Below are positions 1 through 6,979 of a stretch of 21,104 nt of DNA, piece after piece (the first letter of the stretch is position 1; each line of letters opens with the position of its first letter). The stretch lies in assembly GCA_900299155.1 (NCBI GenBank), contig OMIS01000073.1, positions 1 through 21,104 on the forward strand, in the 5' to 3' direction. Both the position numbers and the translations under genes were made by a program. The DNA comes from a bacterium. GTDB lineage: Bacteria; Patescibacteriota; Microgenomatia; UBA1400; PJMF01. The notes under the pieces were generated by a model. The model searched no databases and was not told the origin of the DNA. It saw nothing but the letters and a program-made list of their open reading frames with translations.

Positions 1-693
1 AAAGCCTTTGACATAAGTACTGTGGAACGTTCACTCATTATTGAGAAGGCGCAAAACTTACTTGATCCAAAACGAGATCATCTCATCGCACAGTTTGCAA
101 GGATTGGACTGTATTCCAGACAACTTACTACCCAAGAAATTATTCAACTCTTCTATATTCGGTACAATCCCGAAGCAGTTGAAGGCCAGCAAATTGGTGA
201 AAGTAGTAGTTATAGTACTCCGCTTGTAAAGGCAAGCATCCAAGAATCCCTTATGAATAGCATGCCCACTACCCCTACTCAACCTCCAGTAAGTGCTGCT
301 CAGGCTATAGGTACGCCACTAGCACAACCTATTGAGCCTCAATTTGAACAAACTCAGGTTCAACCAGTACCCGAAATTAGAGTGACCACAGAACCAGTCA
401 TTGTTTCTCCAGAGATACAGACACCTTCTAGTTCTCAACAGATGATGACTCAACCACCTATGCAGATGCCAATTACTCCAGTACAACCAATAACGCCACC
501 TCCAGCAGTAGCCCCACTAAATACAACAACTGAGGTTTACGCTGCTCCTGAGCAATCAGTACAAGCTGATTTGAATGCTGCTGTGCAATCACTGGGCGTT
601 CAAGTACCTCCTCAAACTGAGACATCGGCGGTAACAACTACTCTTCCGTCTAAACAACCACAGGCCGACTTACCACCATTGCCAGAAATTTAA
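1..693 (+). CDS. TraC-like domain protein, 3' part, Gln/Pro-rich tail (partial at window edge)
   Basis: The reading frame is open to base 1 (lysine, alanine, phenylalanine, aspartate and so on before the GTG at 22), so the gene almost certainly starts outside the window and the GTG is only an internal codon. The first 50 or so visible residues look like the end of the TraC-like domain that commonly accompanies VirB4-type ATPases in Patescibacteria: an amphipathic helix, then a GLYSRQLTTQEIIQLFY stretch ending in RYNPE. The rest, about 165 residues, is low-complexity Gln/Pro/Thr/Ser-rich sequence with no recognisable fold. It lies 63 bases upstream of the VirB4-like gene on the same strand, which fits a shared type IV secretion-like or pilus-like machine. 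The family call is from memory of the C-terminal pattern and is moderate; the incompleteness is directly visible. Confidence 0.7.
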   Translation, partial: KAFDISTVERSLIIEKAQNLLDPKRDHLIAQFARIGLYSRQLTTQEIIQLFYIRYNPEAVEGQQIGESSSYSTPLVKASIQESLMNSMPTTPTQPPVSAAQAIGTPLAQPIEPQFEQTQVQPVPEIRVTTEPVIVSPEIQTPSSSQQMMTQPPMQMPITPVQPITPPPAVAPLNTTTEVYAAPEQSVQADLNAAVQSLGVQVPPQTETSAVTTTLPSKQPQADLPPLPEI

Positions 694-697
694 GGGG

Positions 698-703
698 TAT
701 AAT
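698..703 (+). promoter_or_regulatory. Possible -10 element TATAAT upstream of the VirB4-like gene
   Basis: A perfect TATAAT lies five bases after the stop of the TraC-like gene and 53 bases before the VirB4-like start. No convincing -35 hexamer is present at normal spacing. A second -10 candidate lies closer to the gene (744-749), so this one may be an alternative start or chance. Confidence 0.35.
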
Positions 704-721
704 TACTCACCGTTCCACTCT

Positions 722-749
722 TTGATGTGTTGTAAAATACCAGTACAAT
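722..749 (+). promoter_or_regulatory. Predicted leaderless promoter of the VirB4-like gene
   Basis: TTGATG at 722-727 (four of six matches to TTGACA) and TACAAT at 744-749 are separated by 16 bases. Only seven bases separate the -10 from the ATG at 757, so transcription would begin at or next to the start codon. No Shine-Dalgarno-like sequence lies in front of this ATG, which agrees with leaderless initiation. Confidence 0.5.
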
Positions 750-756
750 AGAAATA

Positions 757-2976
757 ATGCCCGATTTATCATCACTCCTACCAGCGCTGCCTTTTGGTAA
801 AAAAAAGGGAACAAACAACGGCCTCACCCCCGAGCAGATTCAGGAACAAAAAAACCTGGAAAAACTGCAACAGTTTTCTCGAGGTCTTGTCACAATTCAA
901 GACATTATTGCCCCTGAAGCTATTGAGGTAGACTTTACCTACCAGAAGATTAACTCCACCTATACAAGAACACTGTTCATTGCTGGCTACCCTCGCACCG
1001 TGCCTGCCAACTGGCTTGGACCGCTCATTAACTATCCACATCAGATCACAACCTCAATGTTTGTTTTTCCTGTGGACTCAGCGGAAATCCTCGATAACTT
1101 AAAACGCAAGATCACCGAAATGGAGGCAGAGATTCAGTCTGATTTGCGCGCAGGTAAAATTTCAAATATTAATACTGAAGTAAAACTTGAAGATGCTCGA
1201 TTCATCCGCGAAGAACTAGCCAAAGGCTCAGAGCGGTTTTTCCAGTTTGGACTCTATATCACCATTCAAGCCAAAGACAAAGAAGAACTCGATAAAATCA
1301 CTAAGAGTGTGCAGTCCACCTTGGGTGCACTGTTGATTGTTTCTAAGAAAGCCACTTTACAGATGGATGAAGGTTTCAAAACAACACTGCCCATGGGCAC
1401 GGATAAACTACTCGTCACCCGCAACATGGATACTACTTCACTTGCCACAACATTTCCGTTCACTTCTTCTGAACTTACCATGGAAACTGGCATTATGTAT
1501 GGCATCAATGAGCACAATGATTCCTTGGTCATTTTTGATCGATACAAGATGGAAAATGCCAATATGGTCATCTTCGCTAAATCAGGTGCTGGAAAATCAT
1601 ACACCGTTAAACTAGAGATTTTACGTCAACTGATGTTTGGGGCTGAGGTCATTGTTATGGACCCTGAACATGAGTATGAAGATCTTTCTAAAGCAGTAGC
1701 TGGAGAATATATAAACTTTACCTTTGGGTCATCCACCAAAATAAATCCGTTTGACTTAGCAAATCTCTATGAAGAAGGTGAGAATGAGCTTGGACAGAAA
1801 ATCATTTCACTCCACGGCTTGCTCAAAGTGATGCTCGGCAACATGACTCCACAACAAGATGCACTTCTAGACCGTGCGCTCGTGGCAGCATATAAAGCAA
1901 AAGGCATTACTCCTGATCCAGCCACCCAGGTCAATGAGCCACCACTGATGGAAGATGTCTACAAAGCTCTGGTGGGTATGGAAAACCATGATGCTGATGA
2001 CATTGCTGCACGGTTGGAAAAGTTCATCACTGGATCGTTTAGAGGAATCTTTGATCAGAAATCCAATATTGATATTAAAAGTCAGTTGACGGTGTTTTCA
2101 GTGAAGGAAATGGAAGATGAGATGCGGCCAATTGCCATGTATATCATCTTAGATTTTATCTGGACTAGAGTACGCAAAGACATGAAAAAGCGGTTGTTGG
2201 TGATTGATGAAGCCTGGTACTTCATGAAACACCCTGATTCCGCATCATTTATCTTTTCTATGGTCAAGCGTGCTCGTAAATACTACTTGGCTATTACGAC
2301 TATCACTCAGGACGTGGAAGACTTTTTGCATACAGATTACGGCAAAGCCATCGTTACCAACGCTTCCATTCAATTTTTGATGAAACAATCAACCGCGTCT
2401 ATTCCAGTTTTGGCGGAAACATTCTATCTTTCTCAAGGTGAACGGCAGTTGCTGGTCACTGCAGACGTTGGAGAAGGAATTTTCTTTGCAGGTCAAAATC
2501 ACGTTGCTCTCCGCGTCGTGGCCAGTGAAGAAGAACACACACTCATTACCACCAACCCAGAAGAAGTGATGCGCCGAAAACGTGTGGAAGAGAGAGCTCG
2601 AGCAGAAACTGCAATGAATCAAATTAGACAACCTGCTCCAGCCGCACCACAACAAAACTACCAAGATTTCTACGCTCGTCCACAACCAGGGGAAACACAG
2701 CAAGTGACTCAAACACCAGGCATGACTGCACAGCAGAGGTATCAATCAACACCGCAAGCTGGACAGCAAAATATGTCTGCACAACAAGCTCCACTACAAC
2801 CCGCGGGCACGCAACCTCAATATGAGAGACCACCTGCACAGGTTGCACAGCCACAACAGATGGGACAACCAGCTGCACAACAACCTGAGCTGGATCAATA
2901 TGGATTACCCACCAAACCACTGTACGTACCAGATTCAATTGATAACTACAAACCTCCAAGCAGACCAACAAATTAG
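757..2976 (+). CDS. VirB4/TraC-family secretion ATPase
   Basis: A 739-residue P-loop ATPase of the VirB4/TraC family, which powers type IV secretion, conjugation or related surface machines at the cytoplasmic face of the membrane. The Walker A motif AKSGAGKS is at about residues 274-281, followed by MDPEHEY near 301-307. The Walker B region RLLVIDEAW is at about 479-487, and an ITTITQD segment near 513-519 resembles the conserved glutamine motif of the family. Residues 1-270 form the VirB4-type N-terminal domain. From about 635 to the end the protein becomes Gln/Pro/Ala-rich and looks disordered. It follows a TraC-like gene and precedes dnaA. No other type IV secretion genes are visible downstream, so what it transports cannot be told from this window. 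Family assignment is strong, the specific system unknown. Confidence 0.9.
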   Translation: MPDLSSLLPALPFGKKKGTNNGLTPEQIQEQKNLEKLQQFSRGLVTIQDIIAPEAIEVDFTYQKINSTYTRTLFIAGYPRTVPANWLGPLINYPHQITTSMFVFPVDSAEILDNLKRKITEMEAEIQSDLRAGKISNINTEVKLEDARFIREELAKGSERFFQFGLYITIQAKDKEELDKITKSVQSTLGALLIVSKKATLQMDEGFKTTLPMGTDKLLVTRNMDTTSLATTFPFTSSELTMETGIMYGINEHNDSLVIFDRYKMENANMVIFAKSGAGKSYTVKLEILRQLMFGAEVIVMDPEHEYEDLSKAVAGEYINFTFGSSTKINPFDLANLYEEGENELGQKIISLHGLLKVMLGNMTPQQDALLDRALVAAYKAKGITPDPATQVNEPPLMEDVYKALVGMENHDADDIAARLEKFITGSFRGIFDQKSNIDIKSQLTVFSVKEMEDEMRPIAMYIILDFIWTRVRKDMKKRLLVIDEAWYFMKHPDSASFIFSMVKRARKYYLAITTITQDVEDFLHTDYGKAIVTNASIQFLMKQSTASIPVLAETFYLSQGERQLLVTADVGEGIFFAGQNHVALRVVASEEEHTLITTNPEEVMRRKRVEERARAETAMNQIRQPAPAAPQQNYQDFYARPQPGETQQVTQTPGMTAQQRYQSTPQAGQQNMSAQQAPLQPAGTQPQYERPPAQVAQPQQMGQPAAQQPELDQYGLPTKPLYVPDSIDNYKPPSRPTN

Positions 2977-2995
2977 CAGTTTCCCTATTGCCAAG

Positions 2996-3016
2996 TGTGG
3001 AAAACAGTGTGTATAA
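2996..3016. promoter_or_regulatory. Two DnaA boxes upstream of dnaA
   Basis: TGTGGAAAA at 2996-3004 is the reverse complement of TTTTCCACA, and TGTGTATAA at 3008-3016 is the reverse complement of TTATACACA. Both match TTWTNCACA exactly, in the same orientation, with three bases between them. They sit 73 bases before the dnaA start, in the dnaA leader or promoter region. They could serve dnaA autoregulation or form the upstream half of a bipartite origin as in Bacillus. Confidence 0.75.
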
Positions 3017-3088
3017 CTAATTCCGCGCCACTACTCTTTTCTATATCAGAATCAGTGGACATAGTTACTATTCGCCTGGGAATCACAC

Positions 3089-4774
3089 ATGCAAGTACCA
3101 CTTACAAACCAAGAAGTTTCTGTGATTTGGCAACAATATTGTGCACTGTTACAGGGCAATATGACGCCTGCTGTCTACAACACTTGGATCCTTTCAAATC
3201 CCATCACCGACATTTCATTTCCAGACGACAGTCGAGCTGCTGTAATTATCACGAGCCCGACCGCTTTTCACTCAACAAACCTCAAAAAGAACCTACACAT
3301 CCAAATAAAGCAGGCATTGGACACTGTTTTACAAAGATCGAGTGAGATTCAGTATCAAGTTGGGGATCCACAGAAACTTAAAGCAGCACGAAAAGAGCAA
3401 CAAGGCTTCGCACAAGTGATGCAACCACACATGGGGACGTCATTCACAGACCAACTATCTCACAACCAGCCTGCTGAGTATCAAAACCAGAGCTCATATC
3501 AACCTCAGACATCTCAGATTTCTCAACCGTCACCACAACTAAATTCAGCACCACCTCAGCAACAAGCATTTACACCTCAACAGTCAACATACGGCGCACC
3601 CGCGCCACAGTATGGAGTGCCACAACAGATGAACTCATTTGGGGCACCACTCAGCTCCAACCAGTCTCCGAGAGTGGAAGATTTATTTTCTGAAAGCAAT
3701 ATGATGAATGCGGCTGAGGAACGGCTGCAGATGCAGGCACGCGGGATCGGGCTGAGAACTGACTATACGTTCAACACGTTTGCAGTTTCCACCACCAACG
3801 AAATGGCGCATGCCGCTGCCACGGCGGTTTCAAACCGGCCTGGGCAATCGTACAACCCGCTCTTTTTATATGGCGGAGTTGGGGTCGGCAAGACACACTT
3901 GATGCATGCGATTGGACATAATATTTTGCGTGCAAATCCCAATGCCAAGATTATTTACTGCACCGGCGAAGAATTTACCAATGATATTGTGCATGCCATC
4001 CAAACCAAGAAAGCCAGTCACTTCAAAGATCGCTACCGCAACGCAAATGTACTATTAATTGATGATATTCAGTTCATTGCAGGAAAAAATGCGGTTCAAG
4101 AAGAATTTTTTCACACATTCAATGCACTTACCAAGCAATTCAGCCAGATTGTCTTAACTTCTGACCGTCCACCTCATGAAATCAATTTACTGGAGGATCG
4201 ATTGCGGTCACGCTTTGAAGCAGGCTTGATGATCGATATTCAGCAGCCTTCGTTTGAGCTCCGAACCGCGATTGTGTTGGTTAAAGCAAAAGCACAGCAA
4301 ATCCCGATCACCATAGATTTAGCCAAGATCATTGCATCAAAGGTGGAAAGTGCTCGTAAGATTGAGGGCATAATCACCAGCATTAGATCTGAGATTGAGC
4401 TTAAGAAGAAGGAGTTAAACCAGGAACTGATCGAAGAGATCCTCCAGGTGGAAGTGGAAACCAAACGCCCTCGTATCAAAGTTTCACCAGCTGATGTTTT
4501 GAAAACAGTGGCAAACCACTACCACGTCAAACAATCTTCATTAAAAGGTACAAGTAGATTAAAAAATCTTGTTACAGCAAGGCATATTGCAATGTATCTT
4601 TTGAAGAAGGAGCTTTCAATGCCGTTAACTGAAATTGGCAGATGGTTCACCAGTAGAGATCATACGAGCGTGCTCCATGCGGTCAAAAAAGTAGAAAAAG
4701 AGATCGTTCTTAACGATGAGCTCCGCCAGGACGTTTCCGCGCTCCAAATGACGTTGGCAGCTATTTCAAAATAA
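3089..4774 (+). CDS. dnaA: Chromosomal replication initiator protein DnaA
   Basis: DnaA binds DnaA boxes and melts the origin. All four domains are visible in 561 residues. Domain I is about 1-92 (NTWILSNPITDISF). Domain II is an unusually long Gln/Pro-rich linker, about 105-200. Domain III, the AAA+ core, begins near 222 with TDYTFNTFAV, with Walker A GGVGVGKT at 262-269, Walker B LLIDD at 322-326 and arginine-bearing LEDRLRSRFEAGL near 368-380. Domain IV, the DNA-binding part, is about 461-545 and carries TSRDHTSVLHA at 521-531; the family usually has GGRDHT here, so both glycines are replaced by Thr-Ser. The start at 3089 gives a normal domain I; only a weak GGGA lies in front of it. It is followed directly by the predicted oriC and dnaN, the classical order. 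Confidence 0.98.
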   Translation: MQVPLTNQEVSVIWQQYCALLQGNMTPAVYNTWILSNPITDISFPDDSRAAVIITSPTAFHSTNLKKNLHIQIKQALDTVLQRSSEIQYQVGDPQKLKAARKEQQGFAQVMQPHMGTSFTDQLSHNQPAEYQNQSSYQPQTSQISQPSPQLNSAPPQQQAFTPQQSTYGAPAPQYGVPQQMNSFGAPLSSNQSPRVEDLFSESNMMNAAEERLQMQARGIGLRTDYTFNTFAVSTTNEMAHAAATAVSNRPGQSYNPLFLYGGVGVGKTHLMHAIGHNILRANPNAKIIYCTGEEFTNDIVHAIQTKKASHFKDRYRNANVLLIDDIQFIAGKNAVQEEFFHTFNALTKQFSQIVLTSDRPPHEINLLEDRLRSRFEAGLMIDIQQPSFELRTAIVLVKAKAQQIPITIDLAKIIASKVESARKIEGIITSIRSEIELKKKELNQELIEEILQVEVETKRPRIKVSPADVLKTVANHYHVKQSSLKGTSRLKNLVTARHIAMYLLKKELSMPLTEIGRWFTSRDHTSVLHAVKKVEKEIVLNDELRQDVSALQMTLAAISK

Positions 4775-4874
4775 AGAGACAGAACAATGTACACACGATA
4801 TTTTGAATTGTAGGTAATTAATTTTCTCATTTTCTCTCAAGTAGCGACCAACACTCAAGATTTACACTACAAAC

Positions 4875-4906
4875 TTTTCCACAAATGTGCATAACTATGT
4901 GTATAA
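4875..4906. promoter_or_regulatory. Cluster of three consensus DnaA boxes
   Basis: TTTTCCACA at 4875-4883 (plus), TGTGCATAA at 4886-4894 (minus, TTATGCACA) and TGTGTATAA at 4898-4906 (minus, TTATACACA) all match TTWTNCACA exactly. The spacers are two and three bases. The first two are inverted toward each other. This is the densest set of exact boxes in the window and the likely high-affinity anchor of the origin. Confidence 0.85.
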
Positions 4907-4931
4907 AATGTCAGTAAGCAATTGAATAGTT

Positions 4932-5011
4932 TGTGAACAATTTTTAGCAAATGTTTACAACTTTGAGTTATCAACAATCATCCACACAGCAATCCACAGC
5001 ACTTTTCAACA
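4932..5011. promoter_or_regulatory. Near-consensus DnaA boxes in oriC
   Basis: One-mismatch boxes are TGTGAACAA at 4932-4940 (minus), TTATCAACA at 4968-4976 (plus), TCATCCACA at 4978-4986 (plus) and TTTTCAACA at 5003-5011 (plus). CAATCCACA at 4990-4998 has two mismatches. Such weaker sites are usual between strong boxes and the unwinding element. The plus-strand ones point toward dnaN, the direction in which a DnaA filament would have to grow to reach the trios. Confidence 0.55.
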
Positions 5012-5072
5012 TTTGAGTCTGAGTACATTTCACATACTATGCACGAGCACTCACTCGATATAAACAGGCCAG

Positions 5073-5126
5073 TTTTCAACACGCACGCGTTTCCCTACTA
5101 TTACTACAACTATTTTATATATAATA
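5073..5126 (+). other. Predicted origin unwinding element: box, GC-rich spacer, DnaA-trios, AT-rich region
   Basis: TTTTCAACA (5073-5081) is followed by GC-rich CGCACGCG (5082-5089) and then the triplets CTA CTA TTA CTA CAA CTA (5095-5112). The AT-only run TTTTATATATAATA follows (5113-5126). In Bacillus subtilis a DnaA box, a GC-rich stretch and trios reading CTACTATTACTTCTACTA lead into an AT-rich segment, and DnaA loads on the trios to open the duplex. The arrangement and triplet sequence here are very similar. The weak point is that the nearest box deviates by one base from the consensus. Confidence 0.7.
5120..5125 (+). promoter_or_regulatory. Predicted -10 of dnaN inside the unwinding region
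   Basis: A perfect TATAAT at 5120-5125 leaves exactly seven bases before the dnaN ATG at 5133, so the transcript would be leaderless. No Shine-Dalgarno is present in front of dnaN. The place for a -35 (about 5097-5102) falls inside the triplet run, with no match to TTGACA. Confidence 0.5.
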
Positions 5127-5132
5127 AGTAGT

Positions 5133-6242
5133 ATGCAGATCGTGGTATTACAAGAAAATTTACAAAACGCACTAACCTACCTACAAAAGGCAATTCCTGC
5201 AAAGCCGCAGCTTCCCATTTTATCGTCGATACTTATTACAGTAAGCGATAATCTTTGTACACTCGGAGCGACTGATCTCTACTTTGGAGTAAAAGCAACA
5301 ATTGCAGCTCAAATAGAAAAAGCAGGGCAAATCGCAGTACCAGGCAAAGAGTTTAGAGAAATAATCGCTTCTCTGCCAGCTGGTGAAGTAAACTTATCAT
5401 TTTCAGGCAATACTTTAACGATCACTACAGCACACACTAACTTCTCTCTCCAATGCCAAGACTGTAGCGATTATCCGCAGTTTCCTCAAGTCACTGGAGA
5501 CACTGCACCTTTAAATAAAAAAATACTTGAAGCAATTGCTCAAATGGTTCTCTTTAGTACCTCTGCCGACCAGGCTCGTCCACTCTTAACTGGAGTTCTC
5601 TTCTCTCTTGATGCAGAAAAAACTCGCGCCGTGGCTACTGACGGGTTTAGACTCTCGATCTGTGACTTCACTCCTTCGCCTGAACAAAAACCGATACAGT
5701 TTATACTGCCTGCTCGAGCCGTTTCAGAAGTTTGTCGTATATCTGCTCAAATGCAGTCCGAAACCGTGGTTTTCACCGTCTCTGAGAGCTTAAAGCAAGT
5801 CTTTGTTTCATTTGATAGTATTGAAATCTATGCACGAGTTCTGGAAGGTGAGTATCCTCCCTATGAAAAAATTATTCCACCAAGTTTTACTACAGAGATA
5901 GTAGCGCCTGGTGAAGAGGTTCTGGAACAAGTCAAGCGTTCTACCATCTACTCTAGAGATACTTCCAATATCGTTCAGTGTGAGGTCTCAACTGAAAAAT
6001 TTTTGGTTAAAGCTTCTTCTTCTACTTTGGGGAATTTTGCAGGAGAAGTTCCCTCTGCCCAGATCACAGGCCCTGGCGGAATGATTGCATTCAAGGCAAA
6101 GTATGTCTTGGATTTTCTCCAAGCAGCCAAGCAAGCTGAAATAAAATTTAGTATGAATGACAGTCTGAAACCCGCGCTCTTCCAAGCTCAGAACCTTCCT
6201 GGATTTAGATATATAGTTATGCCATTCCGTGTTAGCAGTTAG
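5133..6242 (+). CDS. dnaN: DNA polymerase III subunit beta (sliding clamp)
   Basis: The 369-residue protein has the length and three-fold clamp organisation of DnaN, the ring that tethers the replicative polymerase to DNA. Recognisable parts include the N-terminal MQIVVLQENLQNALTYLQKA and the PILSSILI segment. Later come the CQDCSDYPQFPQV turn, the ATDGFRLSIC segment of the second domain near 167-176, the EGEYPPYEKIIP turn, and the YIVMPFRVSS C-terminus equivalent to the conserved YLIMPMRL end. The first 20 codons are typical, so the start is secure. It lies directly after the predicted origin and appears to have its own leaderless promoter. Nothing unusual is seen in the protein itself. Confidence 0.98.
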   Translation: MQIVVLQENLQNALTYLQKAIPAKPQLPILSSILITVSDNLCTLGATDLYFGVKATIAAQIEKAGQIAVPGKEFREIIASLPAGEVNLSFSGNTLTITTAHTNFSLQCQDCSDYPQFPQVTGDTAPLNKKILEAIAQMVLFSTSADQARPLLTGVLFSLDAEKTRAVATDGFRLSICDFTPSPEQKPIQFILPARAVSEVCRISAQMQSETVVFTVSESLKQVFVSFDSIEIYARVLEGEYPPYEKIIPPSFTTEIVAPGEEVLEQVKRSTIYSRDTSNIVQCEVSTEKFLVKASSSTLGNFAGEVPSAQITGPGGMIAFKAKYVLDFLQAAKQAEIKFSMNDSLKPALFQAQNLPGFRYIVMPFRVSS

Positions 6243-6244
6243 TC

Positions 6245-6253
6245 TGATATAAT
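6245..6253 (+). promoter_or_regulatory. Extended -10 promoter of rpmH (TGATATAAT)
   Basis: TGATATAAT is a perfect extended -10 element (TG, one base, TATAAT). It overlaps the end of dnaN by no more than a few bases and lies 12 bases before the rpmH ATG, leaving a leader of only about five bases. There is no good -35 hexamer, which extended -10 promoters can tolerate. It would drive the rpmH-rnpA-yidD-yidC-khpB cluster. Confidence 0.65.
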
Positions 6254-6265
6254 ACCCAACTTGTT

Positions 6266-6403
6266 ATGCCAAAACGTACTTGGAATCCAAAAAAGAAGAA
6301 ACGGGCTCGAACACACGGCTTTCTGAAAAGAATGCATTCTGTGGGTGGACGTAACGTCTTAAGACGTCGCCGCCAAAAGGGTCGCAGTAGACTTGCTGTT
6401 TAA
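6266..6403 (+). CDS. rpmH: 50S ribosomal protein bL34
   Basis: A 45-residue, very basic protein beginning MPKRTWNPKKKKRARTHGF and ending RRRRQKGRSRLAV. This matches bL34 over its whole length, including the HGFLKRM core and the GRNVLRRRRQKGR stretch. It is a structural protein of the large ribosomal subunit. It heads the conserved rpmH-rnpA-yidD-yidC-jag cluster. The start is fixed by the universal MPKRT-type N-terminus; no Shine-Dalgarno precedes it, and the extended -10 lies so close that the mRNA is nearly leaderless. The rnpA start follows after five bases, suggesting translational coupling. Confidence 0.98.
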   Translation: MPKRTWNPKKKKRARTHGFLKRMHSVGGRNVLRRRRQKGRSRLAV

Positions 6404-6408
6404 CTTGC

Positions 6409-6747
6409 ATGTTTCCTCGAAACTATAAACTACCGTTACGCTCCATACCGGAGTTTTTTGACGAAGCTCAAAAATTCCAGTCTGGCTTTGTAACGGTTTT
6501 TTTCCGTGCAGAACATCCCACTCAAGTTGTGGTAATTGTGCCCAAGCGTGTTGCTCCACTTGCTACACATAGAAACGCGCTACAGCGCAAATTTTATGCA
6601 GCATTGATGACTCAAATGAACACTCTGGAAGCCCAGAGAGTTCAACTCTGTATTGTCGTACAACGAAAGATAACATCAGAACAAGTACAAAATAGTATTT
6701 TTCAACTGATTAAAGATCTACAGAAAAGAATCCTCAGTGTACAATAG
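6409..6747 (+). CDS. rnpA: Ribonuclease P protein component
   Basis: A 112-residue basic protein, the protein cofactor that helps RNase P RNA bind and process pre-tRNA 5' ends. Position between rpmH and yidD is the strongest argument. The sequence adds PKRVAPLATHRNALQRKFYA at about 45-64, which corresponds to the family signature around SKKVGNAVVRNRIKRLLRE with the Arg-Asn pair kept but the rest degenerate, as often in Patescibacteria. No Shine-Dalgarno is present; the ATG is five bases after the rpmH stop. The RNase P RNA gene is not in the window. Confidence 0.9.
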   Translation: MFPRNYKLPLRSIPEFFDEAQKFQSGFVTVFFRAEHPTQVVVIVPKRVAPLATHRNALQRKFYAALMTQMNTLEAQRVQLCIVVQRKITSEQVQNSIFQLIKDLQKRILSVQ

Positions 6748-6772
6748 CACCGATGGAGTTCTAGCAATATAT

Positions 6773-6967
6773 ATGAAAATTGTATGGTGGATAGTAGCTT
6801 TTTCAAAAGCAGTGCGTCATACCATTCTTACATCGGTATTCGGAATTACGATTAGTAGATGTAAACACACACCGACTTGTAGCCAGTATCTGGTTCAGGC
6901 AATTAAACAAGAAGGAATTGTACAAGGAACATATAAAGGAATTTCGCGTATAATGACGTGTTACTAA
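6773..6967 (+). CDS. yidD: Membrane protein insertion efficiency factor YidD
   Basis: A small protein with the YidD signature, CKHTPTCSQYLVQAIKQEG followed by GTYKGISRIMTCY. The three conserved cysteines of the family (C-x5-C and the C near the end) are present. YidD aids YidC-dependent membrane insertion. The ATG at 6773 gives 64 residues starting MKIVWWIVAFSKAV, the usual N-terminal amphipathic helix. An in-frame ATG at 6737 is less likely because it lies inside the end of rnpA and would add 12 residues not seen in the family. The protein stops right after the last conserved cysteine, so the usual C-terminal extension is missing. Confidence 0.9.
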   Translation: MKIVWWIVAFSKAVRHTILTSVFGITISRCKHTPTCSQYLVQAIKQEGIVQGTYKGISRIMTCY

Positions 6968-6970
6968 CTT

Positions 6971-6978
6971 AAAGGAAG
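6971..6978 (+). promoter_or_regulatory. Shine-Dalgarno of yidC
   Basis: AAAGGAAG ends one base before the yidC ATG at 6980, giving a usable GGA-to-ATG spacing. It shows that this organism does use Shine-Dalgarno sequences inside operons, in contrast to its operon-leading genes. Confidence 0.7.
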
Positions 6979-6979
6979 T

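Larger units (their letters stand above)
4775..5132. other. oriC: Predicted origin of replication (oriC), dnaA-dnaN intergenic region
   Basis: This 358-base gap has no gene. It holds three exact DnaA boxes in a tight cluster (4875-4906), several near-consensus boxes (4932-5011 and 5073-5081), a short GC-rich spacer (5082-5095), a run of CTA-type triplets (5095-5112) and an AT-only stretch (5113-5126) running into the dnaN promoter. The order box, GC-rich spacer, trios, AT-rich region is that of the basal unwinding element described for Bacillus subtilis. Location between dnaA and dnaN is the standard oriC position. The call is an inference from sequence; unwinding activity cannot be seen. Confidence 0.85.

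Noticed and set aside
2389..2971. Minus-strand open frames opposite the VirB4-like gene
   Set aside because: Val-rich or Cys-rich translations that mirror the Gln-rich coding strand; the frames exist because CAA and CAG codons read as open on the opposite strand.
2995..3345. Plus-strand open frame overlapping the dnaA start
   Set aside because: It overlaps domain I of DnaA in another frame and has no protein-like motifs.
6737..6772. Upstream in-frame ATG for yidD
   Set aside because: It lies within the last codons of rnpA and adds 12 residues not typical of YidD; the ATG at 6773 gives the usual N-terminal helix.
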